From Ctenosaura bakeri (lineage: Eukaryota; Chordata; Lepidosauria; Squamata; Iguanidae): 64,000 nt of DNA. Below, piece after piece: positions 1 to 11,600 of the stretch (position 1 is its first letter; each line of letters begins with the position of its first letter). The notes under the pieces were generated by a model. That model was not told the DNA's origin. It made no database searches and was given only the letters and a program-made list of their open reading frames with translations. Made by a program: the position numbers and the translations under genes. The stretch is from assembly GCA_948474755.1 (NCBI GenBank), contig CAOLHI010002111.1, positions 124,001 through 188,000 of the forward strand, in the 5' to 3' direction.

Positions 1-344
1 CTTGCTGCTAGGCCTCATCTCTATAGCAACTGGCCTATTCCAGTACCTGTAACTGTTCCCCATATTCCCCATTCCAATCTGTATTCAGAGTTGTTAACAT
101 AAGAGAGGGTTTGGTTTCTGAAGGAATACAATGCCCCTCTTCTTGCTGGTAGGTCTTGTCTCCATAGCAACCAGCCTGAGGCTCAAGAGCTCTTGGCTGA
201 GAGTTCTAAAGTCCCCTCCTGAAACTGCCAAACAATCCCAGGATTCCATAGAATCTTCACAGCCAGCCAATCGCATGAGGTCTTCGCCTGCCTGATGCAG
301 ACAGACAAGATTGCTCACAATCTTTTGACTTTTATATAGTAGGA
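1..344 (-). mobile_element. Helitron, non-autonomous, 3' part cut by window edge
   Basis: The right edge reads, on the minus strand, as a Helitron-like 5' start (TCCTACTATATAAAAG), closely matching the 5' end of the Helitron at 37,843. The body is shared with the copies at 37,843 and 41,277. It includes parts of two roughly 125-bp internal tandem units (bases 1-30 repeat at about 140-170). It also carries a segment at about 178-258 resembling the core of the TTA-target MITE. No transposase is present. The 3' end lies outside the window. Confidence 0.75.
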
Positions 345-859
345 GAAGACGACTAAATTTGATTTCTTTCTCTGCTAGATCTTGCGCGTGGGAAGAAGTG
401 GGCTGCTGAATTCTTCAATTTCTGCCTGGCACATTTACAAGCTCTGTTTGAGAGACCCATTACAAACTCTCACATTTCCTAACAGAAAAAAATGAGGAAG
501 GGGAGTAAACAAAAATGAAAAAGCCAGCTGCAAGGAATTCTGTGAGGGACTGCTAGCTGGTTTCATTTATCAATTATTGATTTTTTTAAAAAAATCACAC
601 TGCAAGCTATCATAGGGGTGTTTTCACATTGGAAGCTGAGATTAGCTGGGTGGCTAAATTGCTCGCTATGTGACAAAAGTGATGGCTACATGAACAGAAG
701 AGACACTATTTTATCATCTTGGGAAATAGAGTTCTCTTTAAGTTGTAGGCTTAAGTTCAAAACCTGTATGAGCCTGCCCACATCTCTTTCTTGGGAGATG
801 GAAGACTCTCTGTCCCACCAACCTAGCCTGGTGAGAGCCGCCTTGGAGGTTTGATTTGA
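345..859. other. Anonymous non-coding sequence
   Basis: AT-rich sequence with a short T/A homopolymer near 580-595. No coding frame or recognisable repeat was seen. Confidence 0.4.
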
Positions 860-1147
860 TTCCCTCTAGTGTCTTTTCTCCAGCAGGCAAAGACCTTCCT
901 GTTTAAACTGGTCTTCAGCCTTAACTGATCAGGATAGAGTTAGGAATGCTGTTTTTAAGATGTAGTATGTATTTCATGTGCTTGCCATTGCATTTTAAGT
1001 TTAATATTATAAACAGTGTTTTAGCTGGACTGATGGTTTAACGTTTTTTAAGCATTGCACTCCATAGCTGTTTCAGCTCTTTTATAATCCACTTTGTGTC
1101 CCATTTGGGAGAGAGATGGGATATAAATCAAATAAGTTGTATAACCC
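860..1147 (+). mobile_element. L2-like LINE 3' end
   Basis: It starts with a CAGCAGGCAAAGACCTTCCTG-type segment (about 881-901) and ends with a 'gggagagagatgggatataaatcaaataa' type tail. This is the usual end of squamate L2-like LINEs, where the last codons and a short 3' UTR finish in a simple AAATAA repeat. The same layout occurs at 1,340-1,712. It is 5' truncated and non-functional. Boundaries are approximate. Confidence 0.6.
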
Positions 1148-1339
1148 TCACATGCTATGTGATTTTCGTTGTGCTTTTTTCCTTTGGGAATCTAATACAA
1201 TTTTTTTTCAATCGATCTGTCTGTCTGTAGATCTTTTTGAAAGATGAAGATATAGCCTTGGAAAAGAGTTTCTGGTAATGAGGAATCAGATTAAATAACT
1301 TAAAAATAGACTGAAACTGTTACAATATACAAACTTGCC

Positions 1340-1712
1340 AGAGCCCTAAGATCCACACGGGAAGTCTTTCTCTCTGTCCTGGTACCGTCCCAGGCCCACT
1401 TGGTGAGGACACAGGAGAGAGCCTTCTCAATGGTTGCTCCCACCTTCTAGAACTCCCTTCCTCAGGAAGCTAGGTGGGCCACCTCCTTGCTTTCCTTTCA
1501 CTAGCAAGCAAAAACATTCTTATTTATGCAAGCTTTTAATATGTAGGCAAGTGGGCCTTTAATTTTTTATAAAATGTTTGTAGGTTTTTATAATCTTATA
1601 TGTTTTTAATGCTTTTAATTGTTTTAATTTGTTTTTAACTTTTTAGAAGCCATCTTGAGTCCCACTTTGGGAGAAAGGTGGCCTATAAATATAATAAAAT
1701 AAATAAGCAGTT
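1340..1712 (+). mobile_element. L2-like LINE 3' end
   Basis: The body resembles the end of an L2-like ORF2, with 'tcccttcctcaggaagctaggtgggcc' near 1,455. It is followed by a T-rich 3' UTR and a 'gggagaaaggtggcctataaatataataaaataaataag' tail. It is a second, independent 5'-truncated insertion in the same orientation as 860-1,147. Confidence 0.6.
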
Positions 1713-2717
1713 GGACATGTGTACACAACTGCATGCTTAAACTATAACAGCAATTATGGAAAGCATGCATCCATGAGCAAGAATGTAAAGTATGTATTCT
1801 ATTTGTATAGAAAAGGTGATCAATGTATTCTAGGCATGTGATTGGTTATAACTTCCAGGAAGCTTTCAGAAGCCTCATAACAGTCTATAAATACCCAAAT
1901 TATACTGTTTGTAGCTGCTTGCCTTTTCTTATTCATGCCCTAACTACATGGATGTGTGACAAAAGTTGGTTTGCTGATCTTCTGTATTTAATCTTTGACC
2001 TCTGAGTATGGACTCTCTGAAGCAGGACTCCCATGAGAGGTTCCCAATTCACTGGCATTTGAGAAGTTTGTACAAGAGTATAGCCTCCAGCCCTGTGATG
2101 AACCATTGGTTATTTAATTTAGAAACCCCACCCAGTTGTTTTATTTGTGTAAATGCTTCAAGCTTCTTTTTGAAATAACTTTAGCAGGCTCTTTAAGGAC
2201 TGACTCAGCATTGCAGCAGTGCCTGCACCTATATGTGTGAAGACAAAGAGACCTGAAGACCATGCTAAATCTAACAAGAAAAACTGACCATTGCACCAGG
2301 CATTCTAACTGGCTGTAAACATAATGTGACACAAATGGGAACTCCTTTTAGATAAGAGAAACTGAGCACTATTTAGCACTTGTGCTATTCCTCATAATCT
2401 CACTTTTATGAATGCTAGCACAGGTATTGGGGTAAGCTGATACATTCTAACACACCAGGAAACTCTTCTTTATTTCTGCAAATAGTTATTCTCAAGGCCT
2501 GAATAAAGGGGCAGGAAGGGAAAAATTTTATGAAAAACCAGGGTGAGTCTGCTAATGGAAATGTTATAATTACTAGTATACTAATAATTACTAAGTCTGC
2601 AGTTAGAAACTATCAATATAGTTTATAATTCTTGAGCTCTAGCAATCTATCAGCTTTAGCTGCTTGAGTAGCCACACTGAAGTTTCACAGCACTGCACTT
2701 GATTATCACCCATCAAA
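1713..2717. other. Anonymous non-coding sequence
   Basis: No repeat family, exon or RNA gene was recognised. The longest frames are about 60 codons and have no recognisable domain. Confidence 0.4.
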
Positions 2718-3330
2718 ATGGTGATTTCCCAGGGCAACATTCTCTACCAAACTGCTTACGGAAGAGTGAATAGGTTCAGATCAGAAACAGTACCTTTAAA
2801 GCCAAAAAATACCTCTATAGCAGAACACATTTCTACCGATCAGATGGGCTTTATACATAACCACTATGTGGTGGACTCCATTAAGGAGAGCTTTGAATAT
2901 AACGAATCATAACAGAATGAAATTGGGTTTTTTGGGATGCTTTAAAGGCTTTTGATTGCCTTGAATGGACTTATTTGAACTTTTTTACAAAGTAAAAATG
3001 GAGACTAACTGTTGCTGTTCTGCAGCACATCTGCAATAGCTCCAAAGCCTTTATATGTACTGACATTTTTGGGCTCCATGCCAGCTGACTGAAAAGAGGC
3101 ACTAAGCAAGGACATTTTGTGCTGGTATTATTCCATATAGCAGCTAGATTTTTAGCCAATAGCTCATCTTATTAACTCGCTACTAATTCTGGTGTGCTAG
3201 TTAAAGATAACACTATTTGTTTCCAATTAACTTCTTGTTATTTTTGTCAAATCTAAAAGGAAATTTGGATATCTTAATTGATTGACAGACACAATCAATA
3301 TGTTGCGTTTAAACACCCCACTACATATGC
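2718..3330 (+). pseudogene. L1-like LINE ORF2 relic (reverse transcriptase)
   Basis: Broken frames on the plus strand carry, in order, three motifs of the L1 ORF2 reverse transcriptase. These are DQMGFIHNHYVVDSI (L1: DQxGFIxxRxxxDNI) at about 2,840-2,885, DALKAFDCLEWTYL (L1: DAEKAFDRVEWxYL) at about 2,937-2,978, and RGTKQGHF (L1: RGTRQGCP) at about 3,090-3,115. Frameshifts and stops separate them, so the copy is dead. Weaker similarity may run to about 3,760 (a frame at 3,633-3,827). The upstream end is not defined. Confidence 0.65.
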
Positions 3331-3784
3331 AGCAGAAACTTCAGAAGCTCTTCAGTTTCAAATTGAGATATTCTAGTCCTAGATATCAAGGCATAGTATT
3401 TCTAAACTATCCTATTGACTGGTGATTTGAAACTATGTAAAACAAAGTGAAAAAAAAGATGAGGCCTGACTCAAACAGCTAACCTGAAAAATCAGAAATA
3501 AAGATATTAAAATGTTAATACATATAAAACAATAAATATAATAGGCATAAGACACATCTATACAAATTGTTCAGCTTCTTCAGGAAAAAAAATTGGTCAA
3601 AGTTGTTCTAAGACATGGATTAAACAGTTAATTTGGCTTATTTGGCTGATATCTTTGCCAGTTTTAATGATCTCAAAAACTCCATATGGGGATATAGGGA
3701 AGAATGGCTTTTTGTTTTACAAGACATGTTCAGTGAACAGAAACAAAAGTTTGAAATACAGAAGAGAAGTTTGAAGTACAGACC

Positions 3785-4410
3785 AGTTTGGGGAGAAATG
3801 TGGAAACTTCGAGATGCTTCCAAGTGAGAGGGTGCCATGAAGCACACAGAGAGACAAAGAAAAAGATGGAGAGGTATATGGATACTGGCTGCCTCACCTA
3901 GGAAGCTTGGTTATAGGTAGGACCAAGGAAGCCCAGACTCCCAACATCTAGACCCAGAACTCCATCTGTATCAAGAGTAGAATAGGAACATTCAGCTAGT
4001 TGTGTTAGGGATTATATACCTTAGCTGAATATGATTTAGGCCATGTTTGTAACTTTTCAACTATTCCCAAGCAATGCTTGAAGGAAGGTACCTTCATGCA
4101 TAAGATAGTCTTTTGTTAATGTGAACTGCTTGCTTAGAATAAAGGCCTTCCTTTTAAAAGACCTCATTTTCTGAACATTCTCTTCACATGCTTTGCTCAG
4201 TGTGTACACACACACATATAGAGGATTTTCGTCACCCCACAGACAGACAAAAGTATTCAGAAAGTCTGCAGAATCAGAGGTGGAGAAGGTGCAAGTTGAG
4301 TTCTCCAGAGACTTCCCACTGAGTTATTGAGTCACGGAGGTTAGATCAGTGGGTGAGGGCAACTAGATGATCTTCAGAAATCCACTCCCCTACTTGAGAA
4401 CAGAAGGCAG
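3785..4410 (+). repeat. Unclassified LTR-like repeat, copy A
   Basis: It aligns along its length with 38,890-39,640. Shared stretches include 'gatgcttccaag', 'catctgtatca', 'gaaggaaggtac', 'gcttgcttagaataaa' and 'gagttat.gagtca'. The conserved AATAAA near 4,138 is preceded by U3/R-like sequence and followed by a roughly 270-bp 3' part, which suggests an LTR plus leader. No TG...CA ends with a TSD could be fixed, so the class remains open. Confidence 0.5.
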
Positions 4411-5228
4411 GATCATTACAGGCAGAATAATAATAATAATACCAGGAAGAAATAACTGAGTACAGTTTACAGAGTCAGAAATTAACTTTTATGCTACCAG
4501 TGTCATCACCTTGTAATTTCTAGAGTTCCTTGAATTTGAGTTTTCCACAACCATATTAATAAAATATCATGAATAAACCTAGTATATTTATGTTTCTATT
4601 ATGCAGAAAAACCAGACTCCAGAGACCTTCTAGATATACAGTGACAATAAAGGATGTTTACATTCCTCTCAGTGACAAAAATTCCGGGAAGAATGCCAAG
4701 GCATTCCAGTCTTAGAAAAAAGAAGCGATAGAAGTGAATGGCAGAACTCAGAACAGATAAGTCTGAGGCCTCTTTTGAAACTATTGAGTTCAAGAGATGC
4801 TCAACACTGGTGATCCAAAGAAATGAGACTGAAGAATACTGCCATCCAAGCCAGATGTGTAAACGAATGCAAGATTACATAAGGGTTTTAGAGAAAAGAT
4901 GCTGAAGAGAACTCAGAAAAGCCAGATCACAATTTCCTAAAAGATGCCACAGTCAGAGCTGGTTCTCAGACTGAATTCTGAGAAGACCACTTTTGAGGTG
5001 GAGACACAGATAAATGAAAGACATGTTTCTAAAAGATGACTGAATGTAATGTTCTTGGCCACTCTGCCTGGCATGACTGTGCCTGGAGATGTTGCTGAGT
5101 TCCAGGATGATTGGCTGACCCATAGACTGAGGTAAGAACACTTAGGAGCTGTGAAAGGCTTAACAGAATGTCAATTTAAAAGACAGACTAGGAAATACTC
5201 TCTGAAATAATGTAAACAGAACTTAAAA
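4411..5228. other. Anonymous sequence with a short (TAA)n tract
   Basis: A (TAA)5 run lies at about 4,427-4,441. The rest shows no recognisable repeat or exon. Confidence 0.4.
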
Positions 5229-5505
5229 AATAGCACATTCATGAGGGTTCAGGGCACAGAACCCTCACAAAAGTGGGAAAATGTGAATAACTTCCCCCAC
5301 TATCCTTGCATTCCCCTCTGGAGTTTCCCCCTCCCATTCCTTTGCCTGTGGCCCTGGAGCTCCGGGGGGGGAGAAAAAAGACAAGGTAAAGGACTTATCG
5401 GTACTTTCTCCTCAGACAAAGAAGAGTGGAGCATTGAGTTCTGGTGTTCTAGCTACTGCCGGTTGCCATCTTGCAATTCCTCCCAGAGGTAGGAGCAAAG
5501 AGAGC
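5229..5505 (+). mobile_element. Tigger-like DNA transposon, left part
   Basis: The stretch from 5,229 ('cacattcatgagggttcaggg...') aligns with the reverse complement of the right end of the element at 31,131-31,595. It shares the 'CACATTCA', 'ACCCT', 'CAAAAGTGG' and 'AAAAT' blocks in the same order. The outermost inverted-repeat bases are missing. The other end of the same element appears at 6,376-6,408, so the solo LTR at 5,506-6,144 lies inside it. Confidence 0.55.
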
Positions 5506-6144
5506 TGTCATGAGCCAAGCTGATCTCGCTTACGATTCGGACTTGGACTCCAAGCCTGGGGAGGATCCCTTGGAAGGATCTTCTGGAGAGGGGTCTTCTT
5601 CAGAGCCTAGGGAGGAGTCTGCCTGCGACCCCCCCCAGTTGTCCCTCGTGCGGAGCCCAGGCCAGTACCTGCAGCAGGTGTTTGCGCTCCAAAGGCAGAG
5701 GCCAATGTTTCTGACTCCACTCTGGAGTTTGCAGCGGACCCTCCCCCCACGTTCCTCCAGAGGCAACTGGAGAAGGGGGTGGTCCGGAGGTCTCAGCGTC
5801 TGCTGGAGGAGCGATTGATGACTTAGCCCTGAAGGCTTGAGAGGCACCAGCTGTGAGCTGGGCCAACGGACATTTGATCGGCCTCAGCTGGGCTAAGACT
5901 GATTATTTAAGTCAGATGCTGCTGGGGTTGAGCATGGGGCAGTAACTGTCTACCAATCATGAATCTGCGTCCTGTGGGCTTTTTGTGCTCCAGGCTGACC
6001 TTGCTGCTTGAGTTGCCATTCCTGGGACTTTGCTGTTTGTTTACACTGACTTTTGGTGAAGTAACCTCTTGATTTATTACTACTAAAGCTATAAAATCCT
6101 GCTTCTGCCTCTGCATCTGTTTAGCCGGCGCCCTGACATTGACA
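5506..6144 (+). mobile_element. Solo LTR, TGTC...GACA type (Gypsy/ERV-like)
   Basis: It begins TGTCATG and ends TTGACA. It is flanked by a perfect 5-bp target duplication AGAGC (5,501-5,505 and 6,145-6,149). A TATTTAAG box lies near 5,903. No primer-binding site or internal region follows, so it is a solo LTR left by recombination. ATG at LTR base 5 opens a frame rich in Asp, Ser and Glu, as in the related LTR at 44,830. The 5-bp TSD allows Ty3/Gypsy or a retrovirus-like class; termini alone cannot decide. Confidence 0.8.
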
Positions 6145-6149
6145 AGAGC

Positions 6150-6408
6150 ACTTGACCAATCAGCAGCCTTTACACAGCAGAATGTGCTGTCAGTGGCAGA
6201 GAAGACAGGCCCCAAGCATTGTAATGTGTGTGGGGTGATCACCCAAAAAGGAAAAAAAAATCCATTTAAAACACAAGCCTGGCAAGCCTAGGGTGAAGAA
6301 TGCAAGGGAGTGGAAGGAGGAAAATGTAAGGGGAAGGCAAGCACATGCCTTGTGAATAATCAAGTTTGTGAAGGTTAAACCTGTGAATGTGGAGGGAGGA
6401 CTGTATAT
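6150..6408 (+). mobile_element. Tigger-like DNA transposon, right part
   Basis: It ends with 'CCTGTGAATGTGGAGGGAGG' then ACTG followed by TA (about 6,383-6,408). This is the inverted-repeat terminus seen at 31,131 and 31,595 and fits a TA-target pogo/Tigger element. With 5,229-5,505 it makes about 536 bp of element around the inserted LTR, comparable with the 465-bp uninterrupted copy. No transposase frame is present. Confidence 0.5.
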
Positions 6409-6705
6409 TTAAAATATACTCAAAGTATTTGCAATGTAACTTATAAAATGAAAGATTCCTTTTAAGATAAAACATACCTTGTAAGAACATAGACACCTTA
6501 TAAGATGACTATGAAATAGCATGTAAGAAAATGTATCTGCACCATGATACGTATATGAGAAATGGTTTACCTCCACAAGGCATGTGTTACTGCTTTAAGC
6601 TGATTGATTAATTCTTATAAAGCCATATGTTTATTCTCCTGAATATATATTTTTTAAAAGTCCAAATACCTGAGATTGTTCTTAAGGGTAACCCTACTGT
6701 TGAGC
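6409..6705. other. Anonymous AT-rich sequence
   Basis: No recognisable feature. It ends in the GAGC target duplication of the next LTR. Confidence 0.4.
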
Positions 6706-7706
6706 TGTTACACCCCAAAGTAATCCCAGGAGAGGACCCCTAAAATTGGCTTGGTTCCCCCAACCTGGATATTGGTTTGCAAAGGTCAGTTGCAGTTAAA
6801 AACAAAATTGGTGTTGAATGGGAAATTCCTAAAAACAATACCGTCTCCCTCTGCTGTATGGGAATGTAGACAACATCCTTTAGGCTAAAAGACTGATCTA
6901 TTGTTCCGAGTCATGTATCTCTAGGCAGACACAATAGATTCGCTCCTGGGTACTGTCACACCCCAAGCTACGTTGATGAACTGTGCGTAGCCAAACAAAC
7001 AAAACCTATCTATTTGGAATTTTAAACCTATCACACACCTGGACTTCCCAGTAAGAAACAATACCAAGGAGGGGTCGTGATATTTGCTTAACACTATATT
7101 CCGCACTTATCACCCATTAACGATGCTTTGCTAGCTGATACCTGGCCTGAGGACAGAAATTGGCTATAAAAATCCCCATGTTTGGACCCTCTTTGGAGAG
7201 CCTCCTAGACCAGACAAAAGTGCCCATTTCACTGCTACCGAAGCCTCTCATACAAGCCTCTCAGTTGCTGCTGAGAGCCAAATGCAATTTGTGTCTTTTC
7301 TCCTCCGCGAGACCCCGCTGCTACTATCTGTCCAGCCTGGGATCCAGCCTCCCCTTGGTGCTTTACACAGAGCCTGCGCTAATCTTCTCCTTCTCCCAGG
7401 ATGTCTAGACTAAAGTCCATATGCCCTCTCTCTCCCACTTGGTTGCTTAATTTCCAACTTTATTTCTGTAGCCCTTGTATGATTGTAAGAATATTTGATA
7501 ATGTGTGTGTGACCCCCTTTGTTAGTTTTAATAAAAAACATTTTAGATCATTCCTCTGACTCTTGTGTGGGTCTGACCCCGTAGACATAGGGTTGAAGAT
7601 CCCTTACTCTGACTTATCATAAGTTTTGCTGGGTAGCTCAGCCAATTCCCTAATTTTTGAAGTCTGGTTTGGGTGTCCTCAAGATACCCCAATTTTCAGG
7701 GTAACA
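6706..7706 (+). mobile_element. Solo ERV LTR, TGTTAC...GTAACA, 4-bp TSD
   Basis: A 1,001-bp LTR with inverted ends TGTTAC/GTAACA and a perfect 4-bp duplication GAGC (6,702-6,705 and 7,707-7,710). A TATA box (TATAAAAA, 7,164-7,171) and a poly(A) signal (AATAAA, 7,530-7,535) fix the orientation and a U3-R-U5 layout. U5 contains 'gtagacatagggttgaagatcc', also found in altered form in the minus-strand LTR at 18,605. The 4-bp TSD suits gammaretrovirus-like ERV1 elements. No internal viral genes adjoin it. Confidence 0.85.
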
Positions 7707-7710
7707 GAGC

Positions 7711-8338
7711 CACCTAATAGACAATACTGTTTTTTGCAATCTTGGAAGCACAAGTGAACTCTACAGAACTCTGGCTGGATAGAGGCAGCCTTTTTTAAGG
7801 CAAAGACCTTTCAATTTTCTGCAAAGAGGTAGGGGTGGAGAAACCATATCTGTTTACTCTAACCCTTGCCAGTGTCTGGCTGGGCATGCTTATATATATT
7901 TTAAAAATACAGTTCTATAGTGCTTTTCTCACATAGCTGCCACCAAAGGCAGAGCAAGACATATTGCATGGTATAAGAACAGTACTGTGATAAGACACAC
8001 ACTGAGGAGGTGCGGAAATAAAAGTAGGTATTTTTATCCTTGACAGATACACAGAGGTTGATGGATGCAGTACAGTGAAGATTTTAATGGAATTTTTCCC
8101 TCCATGGTTGTTTTGTACATTACACCAAAAATGGCTGAAGCAAAATTAAAGACTCCACTTTATCGCAACCTTTGTACACAGCGTAAAGCTGCTAATCACA
8201 GAAGGCTAGGACTAAAAGGCAGAATTCTCTGGGTGGCATGAGTGTAGGAGGAGGTGGAGAAAGAAGAGGGCACCTTAGAAAACTCCAAGTGGGTAAGCAT
8301 CAGGTAAAAGACGTGAAACAGCCAAAAGACAACTGCTA
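7711..8338. other. Anonymous sequence; possible 3' UTR if the exon at 8,339 is real
   Basis: No repeat recognised. An ATTAAA on the minus strand lies near 8,085-8,090 and would be the poly(A) signal of the very tentative exon at 8,339-8,416. Confidence 0.25.
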
Positions 8339-8416
8339 TCAATTCCTTTCACTCCTTTTCTTTGACTTGGCTTTGCTCTTTTTCTTTTGAGGCTTCATAT
8401 TCTTGGAACTGTCTTC
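8339..8416 (-). CDS. Very tentative terminal exon, Lys/Ser-rich C-terminus
   Basis: On the minus strand an ATTCAG acceptor-like site precedes 25 open codons and a TGA. The translation is strongly basic (it contains KPQKKKSKAKSKKR). A weak ATTAAA signal lies about 250 bp downstream. The polypyrimidine tract is poor and no upstream exon was found. I do not recognise the protein. It could equally be chance in A/G-rich sequence beside the SINE at 8,425. Confidence 0.15.
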   Translation of the reverse strand, partial: EDSSKNMKPQKKKSKAKSKKRSERN

Positions 8417-8424
8417 CTGAATAT

Positions 8425-8612
8425 TTGTGGACTGTGGTTTGAACATTGGACTATGACCGTGGGGACCAGAGTTTGATTCAGTGCCTAGCCATGGAAACCT
8501 AATGGGTGACATTGGGTACATCGCACACTTTCAGCCCCAGAAAACTCTGTGATAGATTCACCTTAGGGTCACCATTAAGTTGGAAAGAACACATAAGAGG
8601 CACATAAGAACC
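8425..8612 (+). mobile_element. tRNA-derived SINE (Sauria/Bov-B-tail type)
   Basis: The 5' part reads as a decayed tRNA-like head ('ggtttgaacattggactatgacc', then a B-box-like 'agagtttgattc'). The 3' part has 'ccccagaaaactctgtgatag.ttcaccttagggtc', the Bov-B-like tail of squamate SINEs. Copies with the same order occur at 28,565, 48,600, 62,918 and, inverted, 26,640. Confidence 0.75.
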
Positions 8613-11600
8613 AATTTTCCATTGCCATTACCAGCTGTTTTTGTTTTTGAAAGCTTTTGTAATTTCAGTTTATTTTTACTTTTACCCGGAATTGCCCGTG
8701 TGTAAGACACATCCCATTTATACACTGGCATATAAGATGCACCCCATTTTCAAACAGTATTTTTTTTTTTGAAAAAGTGAGTCTTATACGCCAGCAAATA
8801 CAGTACTTTTATATATTCTGGTGTATGTTTGGATAGCTTGTGTTTGTTATTGTGTTTGCTTTTAACATATATCAGTCTCCTTGCTCCTCATGTTCCTTTC
8901 TTATTATTGGACTATATGACTTTGGCAGAGCTTTCCCCCCCATACAGCCCATGTATAACAACAACAACAACAACATTTAATTCATTTAATTTGTAAATCA
9001 GTTAATGTCAAAAGAAGGATGCAACAAAGAAAGTGAATTGCCTGGAGGGATCATCCTTCAGGAATTCATAACATGGAGATTAAATTTCGGGGAAGAAATC
9101 TGCAGGAATTTATAGGTACAGCAGCCCTGCTCTAAAAGAGAAGTAAGATTTCAGAATACCTCAACAAGATATTTAGGCTAAGTCTGGAAAGGGGCTGTAA
9201 GAATAATGCCTTCCTCTACACCGCTGAGAGCCAAAATGCAGGTTGTAGATAGTATGAACGAAAGGGCCTTGGTGGGCTTAGCTTCCAACAGACTCAGTAT
9301 TTAGCTCTTTAACTGCAGCTCATAAACCAAAGTTTAGATACAGACTTCTGATAAAGTTCCCCTTTTTTGTACAGTTAAAAAAAAACAGTTTCAAATGCAG
9401 ATGCTAATGTTAGAAATGCATATTGAGCCAGGCTCAGAAGAGATCAAACCATCACTAATCCCACGTCCATTGTCTTGTTCTCACCTATGAGAAGAGATAC
9501 CTATTTCCCAGGGATTTGCATGACCCTGGTAACCCTGGCTAGGCACTAGTTTTATCAGCAATAGAGACATGCTCTCCCCACCCTTTTAAAGTTAACTAAC
9601 TTGGTCTATAAAAGTAGAACAGGCTTGTAAGACTGCTCCCAGACTGCAGAGATAAGCCCCAGTAATGAAAGGGTTGTTTTACCTGAGATAAAGGAAGTGA
9701 ATTATGCATACAAGTTAAGAATCTGTGCAGTTTTGGAAATGGGCAAGACATTTGTCCCTTCCTTACCTCCTACTGCTGAGTTTCTCAGCTGAACAAACTA
9801 AATGATGATAAAAACTATTCATATAGGGAGCAAAGGCAGGGTGTGGGTACTATGCAGTTTACTGTATTGTCTGTCACATGATGCTCAGTCTGTTGCAGTG
9901 AAGTCACAGGTATTTGTTCAGTGTGTTATGATCTTGGCCCTTAGGGAAGACAATGTTTCATTGAGCCAAAGTTGCTTATCTTGAGAAGTTGAAAAAGTTT
10001 GATGGATGAGATCTTTGTGGAAGCAGGTTGATGCAGAGAATGAATGTCTTGGGAAGGAGATCATCACTCCAAAGAAAAGGAAAATGTGCCCTTAAAAAAG
10101 ACCCATTCTGTGGTGGATGCACAGGTATTATCTCACTCCAAGGAAACCTCCTGGTGGGTAGTGAGCTCATGGTATGGGAGGTTCAATCATAACGATTGAC
10201 AGCAGGGTTTATAATGTGAGTAAAAACCTCATGGTAAAATGCTTGCCTGGTTCCAGATATTATGTATTATCTAGATAGCCTAGTGTTAGGATGAGGTCAA
10301 TGATCATGAGACAAATCTCTTGAATCCTAGTCAAATGAAACCACTATGAATCCTGCAAAGCAGCAAATTGCTATGTTATTTCTATACTTTCTGTGGGGAA
10401 ATCTGCTCAATGCCTCAGTTTACTGAACATCACTAGTCTGAAGGGTCTGATTGATTCTTCGAAGAATGTACTTTTTGCCACTACAGGGGATTTTACATTC
10501 TGGTTTAAATAAGGACACAATCTGTGTGTTTTCATTGTGCCCTATAGGCTCCCATGAGCAATGTGGAAAAACTAATTTTGGTAACATATTTTACTGCAGC
10601 TCATGTAACAAGCTTTGCAACTTGTTAGGTTTGTTGTAAGACACAATACTTATATGAAAATTTAATTTGTTAGCTTAATACAATCTGGTTAGTTCGCGCC
10701 CTTTGAGTTGTAGCACGCTCCCTATTTCAACCAAAGAAGCAGACAGAAATTTCGTTATTACTTCTGCTAGACTTGAAAGCATTTTAAAAGGACGAAGATG
10801 TTTCTATTCAGCACAGCTTGTTCTTATGTGCAGAAACTACGTGTAGTCTGGTGTACTGTTCTTATAGTTGTATTGTCTACAAACATGCACGTTTTTCTTC
10901 TCCCCCCAACACCAGCTTCTGCAGTACACAAAGTTCTCAAGCAATATGCTGATAGTATTTGCAAGCTATTACACAGACACCTTCAAAGCTCTTCAGCTTA
11001 ATCTATACGCCTCAGTAGCGACTGGTACTGGAAAAATCATACAAATTGAATAAATCACAGAGAAGATCTAGGTGTACCTCCCCTTCTGAAGGAGCCAGCT
11101 GAGTGAGACATTTGACAATCAGTTTCAGTGCACTTAAGGCAATAGTTGTTAGCACTAGGCATCACTTCAGATCATCTTGGAAATGCATCATGCTTTCACT
11201 GAAGTTTTCTAAAGATTGTACTGCATATGAGGAAGGTGAGAAAAAAGCAAGGCCACACAGAGAGTTCACAGCAAGTTTGAACTGGAGACTCTGGTGATCT
11301 CCCTCCTAAAGAAATTACTCCCCAAGCGATAATGCAGTCCTGGACCTTCTCACTGGAGAAGTGGGGAGAGTTCAAGACTTGAATGTATTTTGTGTATGTC
11401 AGAGCACTGAGTCAGGCTGACACAAGAAATTTTCCTGCCTGAGATGGAGCAACAAAGGGCATTCCTCCCTCCACTCCATGCCCCAAATCAAGCTGAAAAG
11501 CAACCAAAAGCTGAAAACTGGCCAGTTTAGTTTAAGAGGCAGAAAATCCCACAAACATTGGACACCTATAGCCCAAGAAATTGTCTGTCCTCATTACTAA

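Noticed and set aside
5471..5818. 115-codon plus-strand frame as a host gene
   Set aside because: It overlaps the 5' part of a solo LTR with a perfect TSD, so it is described there as an LTR feature.
9409..9680. Possible LTR (TGTTAG start, TCTATAAAAG box)
   Set aside because: No matching 3' terminus, poly(A) signal or TSD could be found.
10798..11001. 67-codon ATG frame with a hydrophobic N-terminal part and an AATAAA soon after
   Set aside because: It resembles a small secreted peptide only superficially; there is no known family, promoter or conserved residue pattern to support it.
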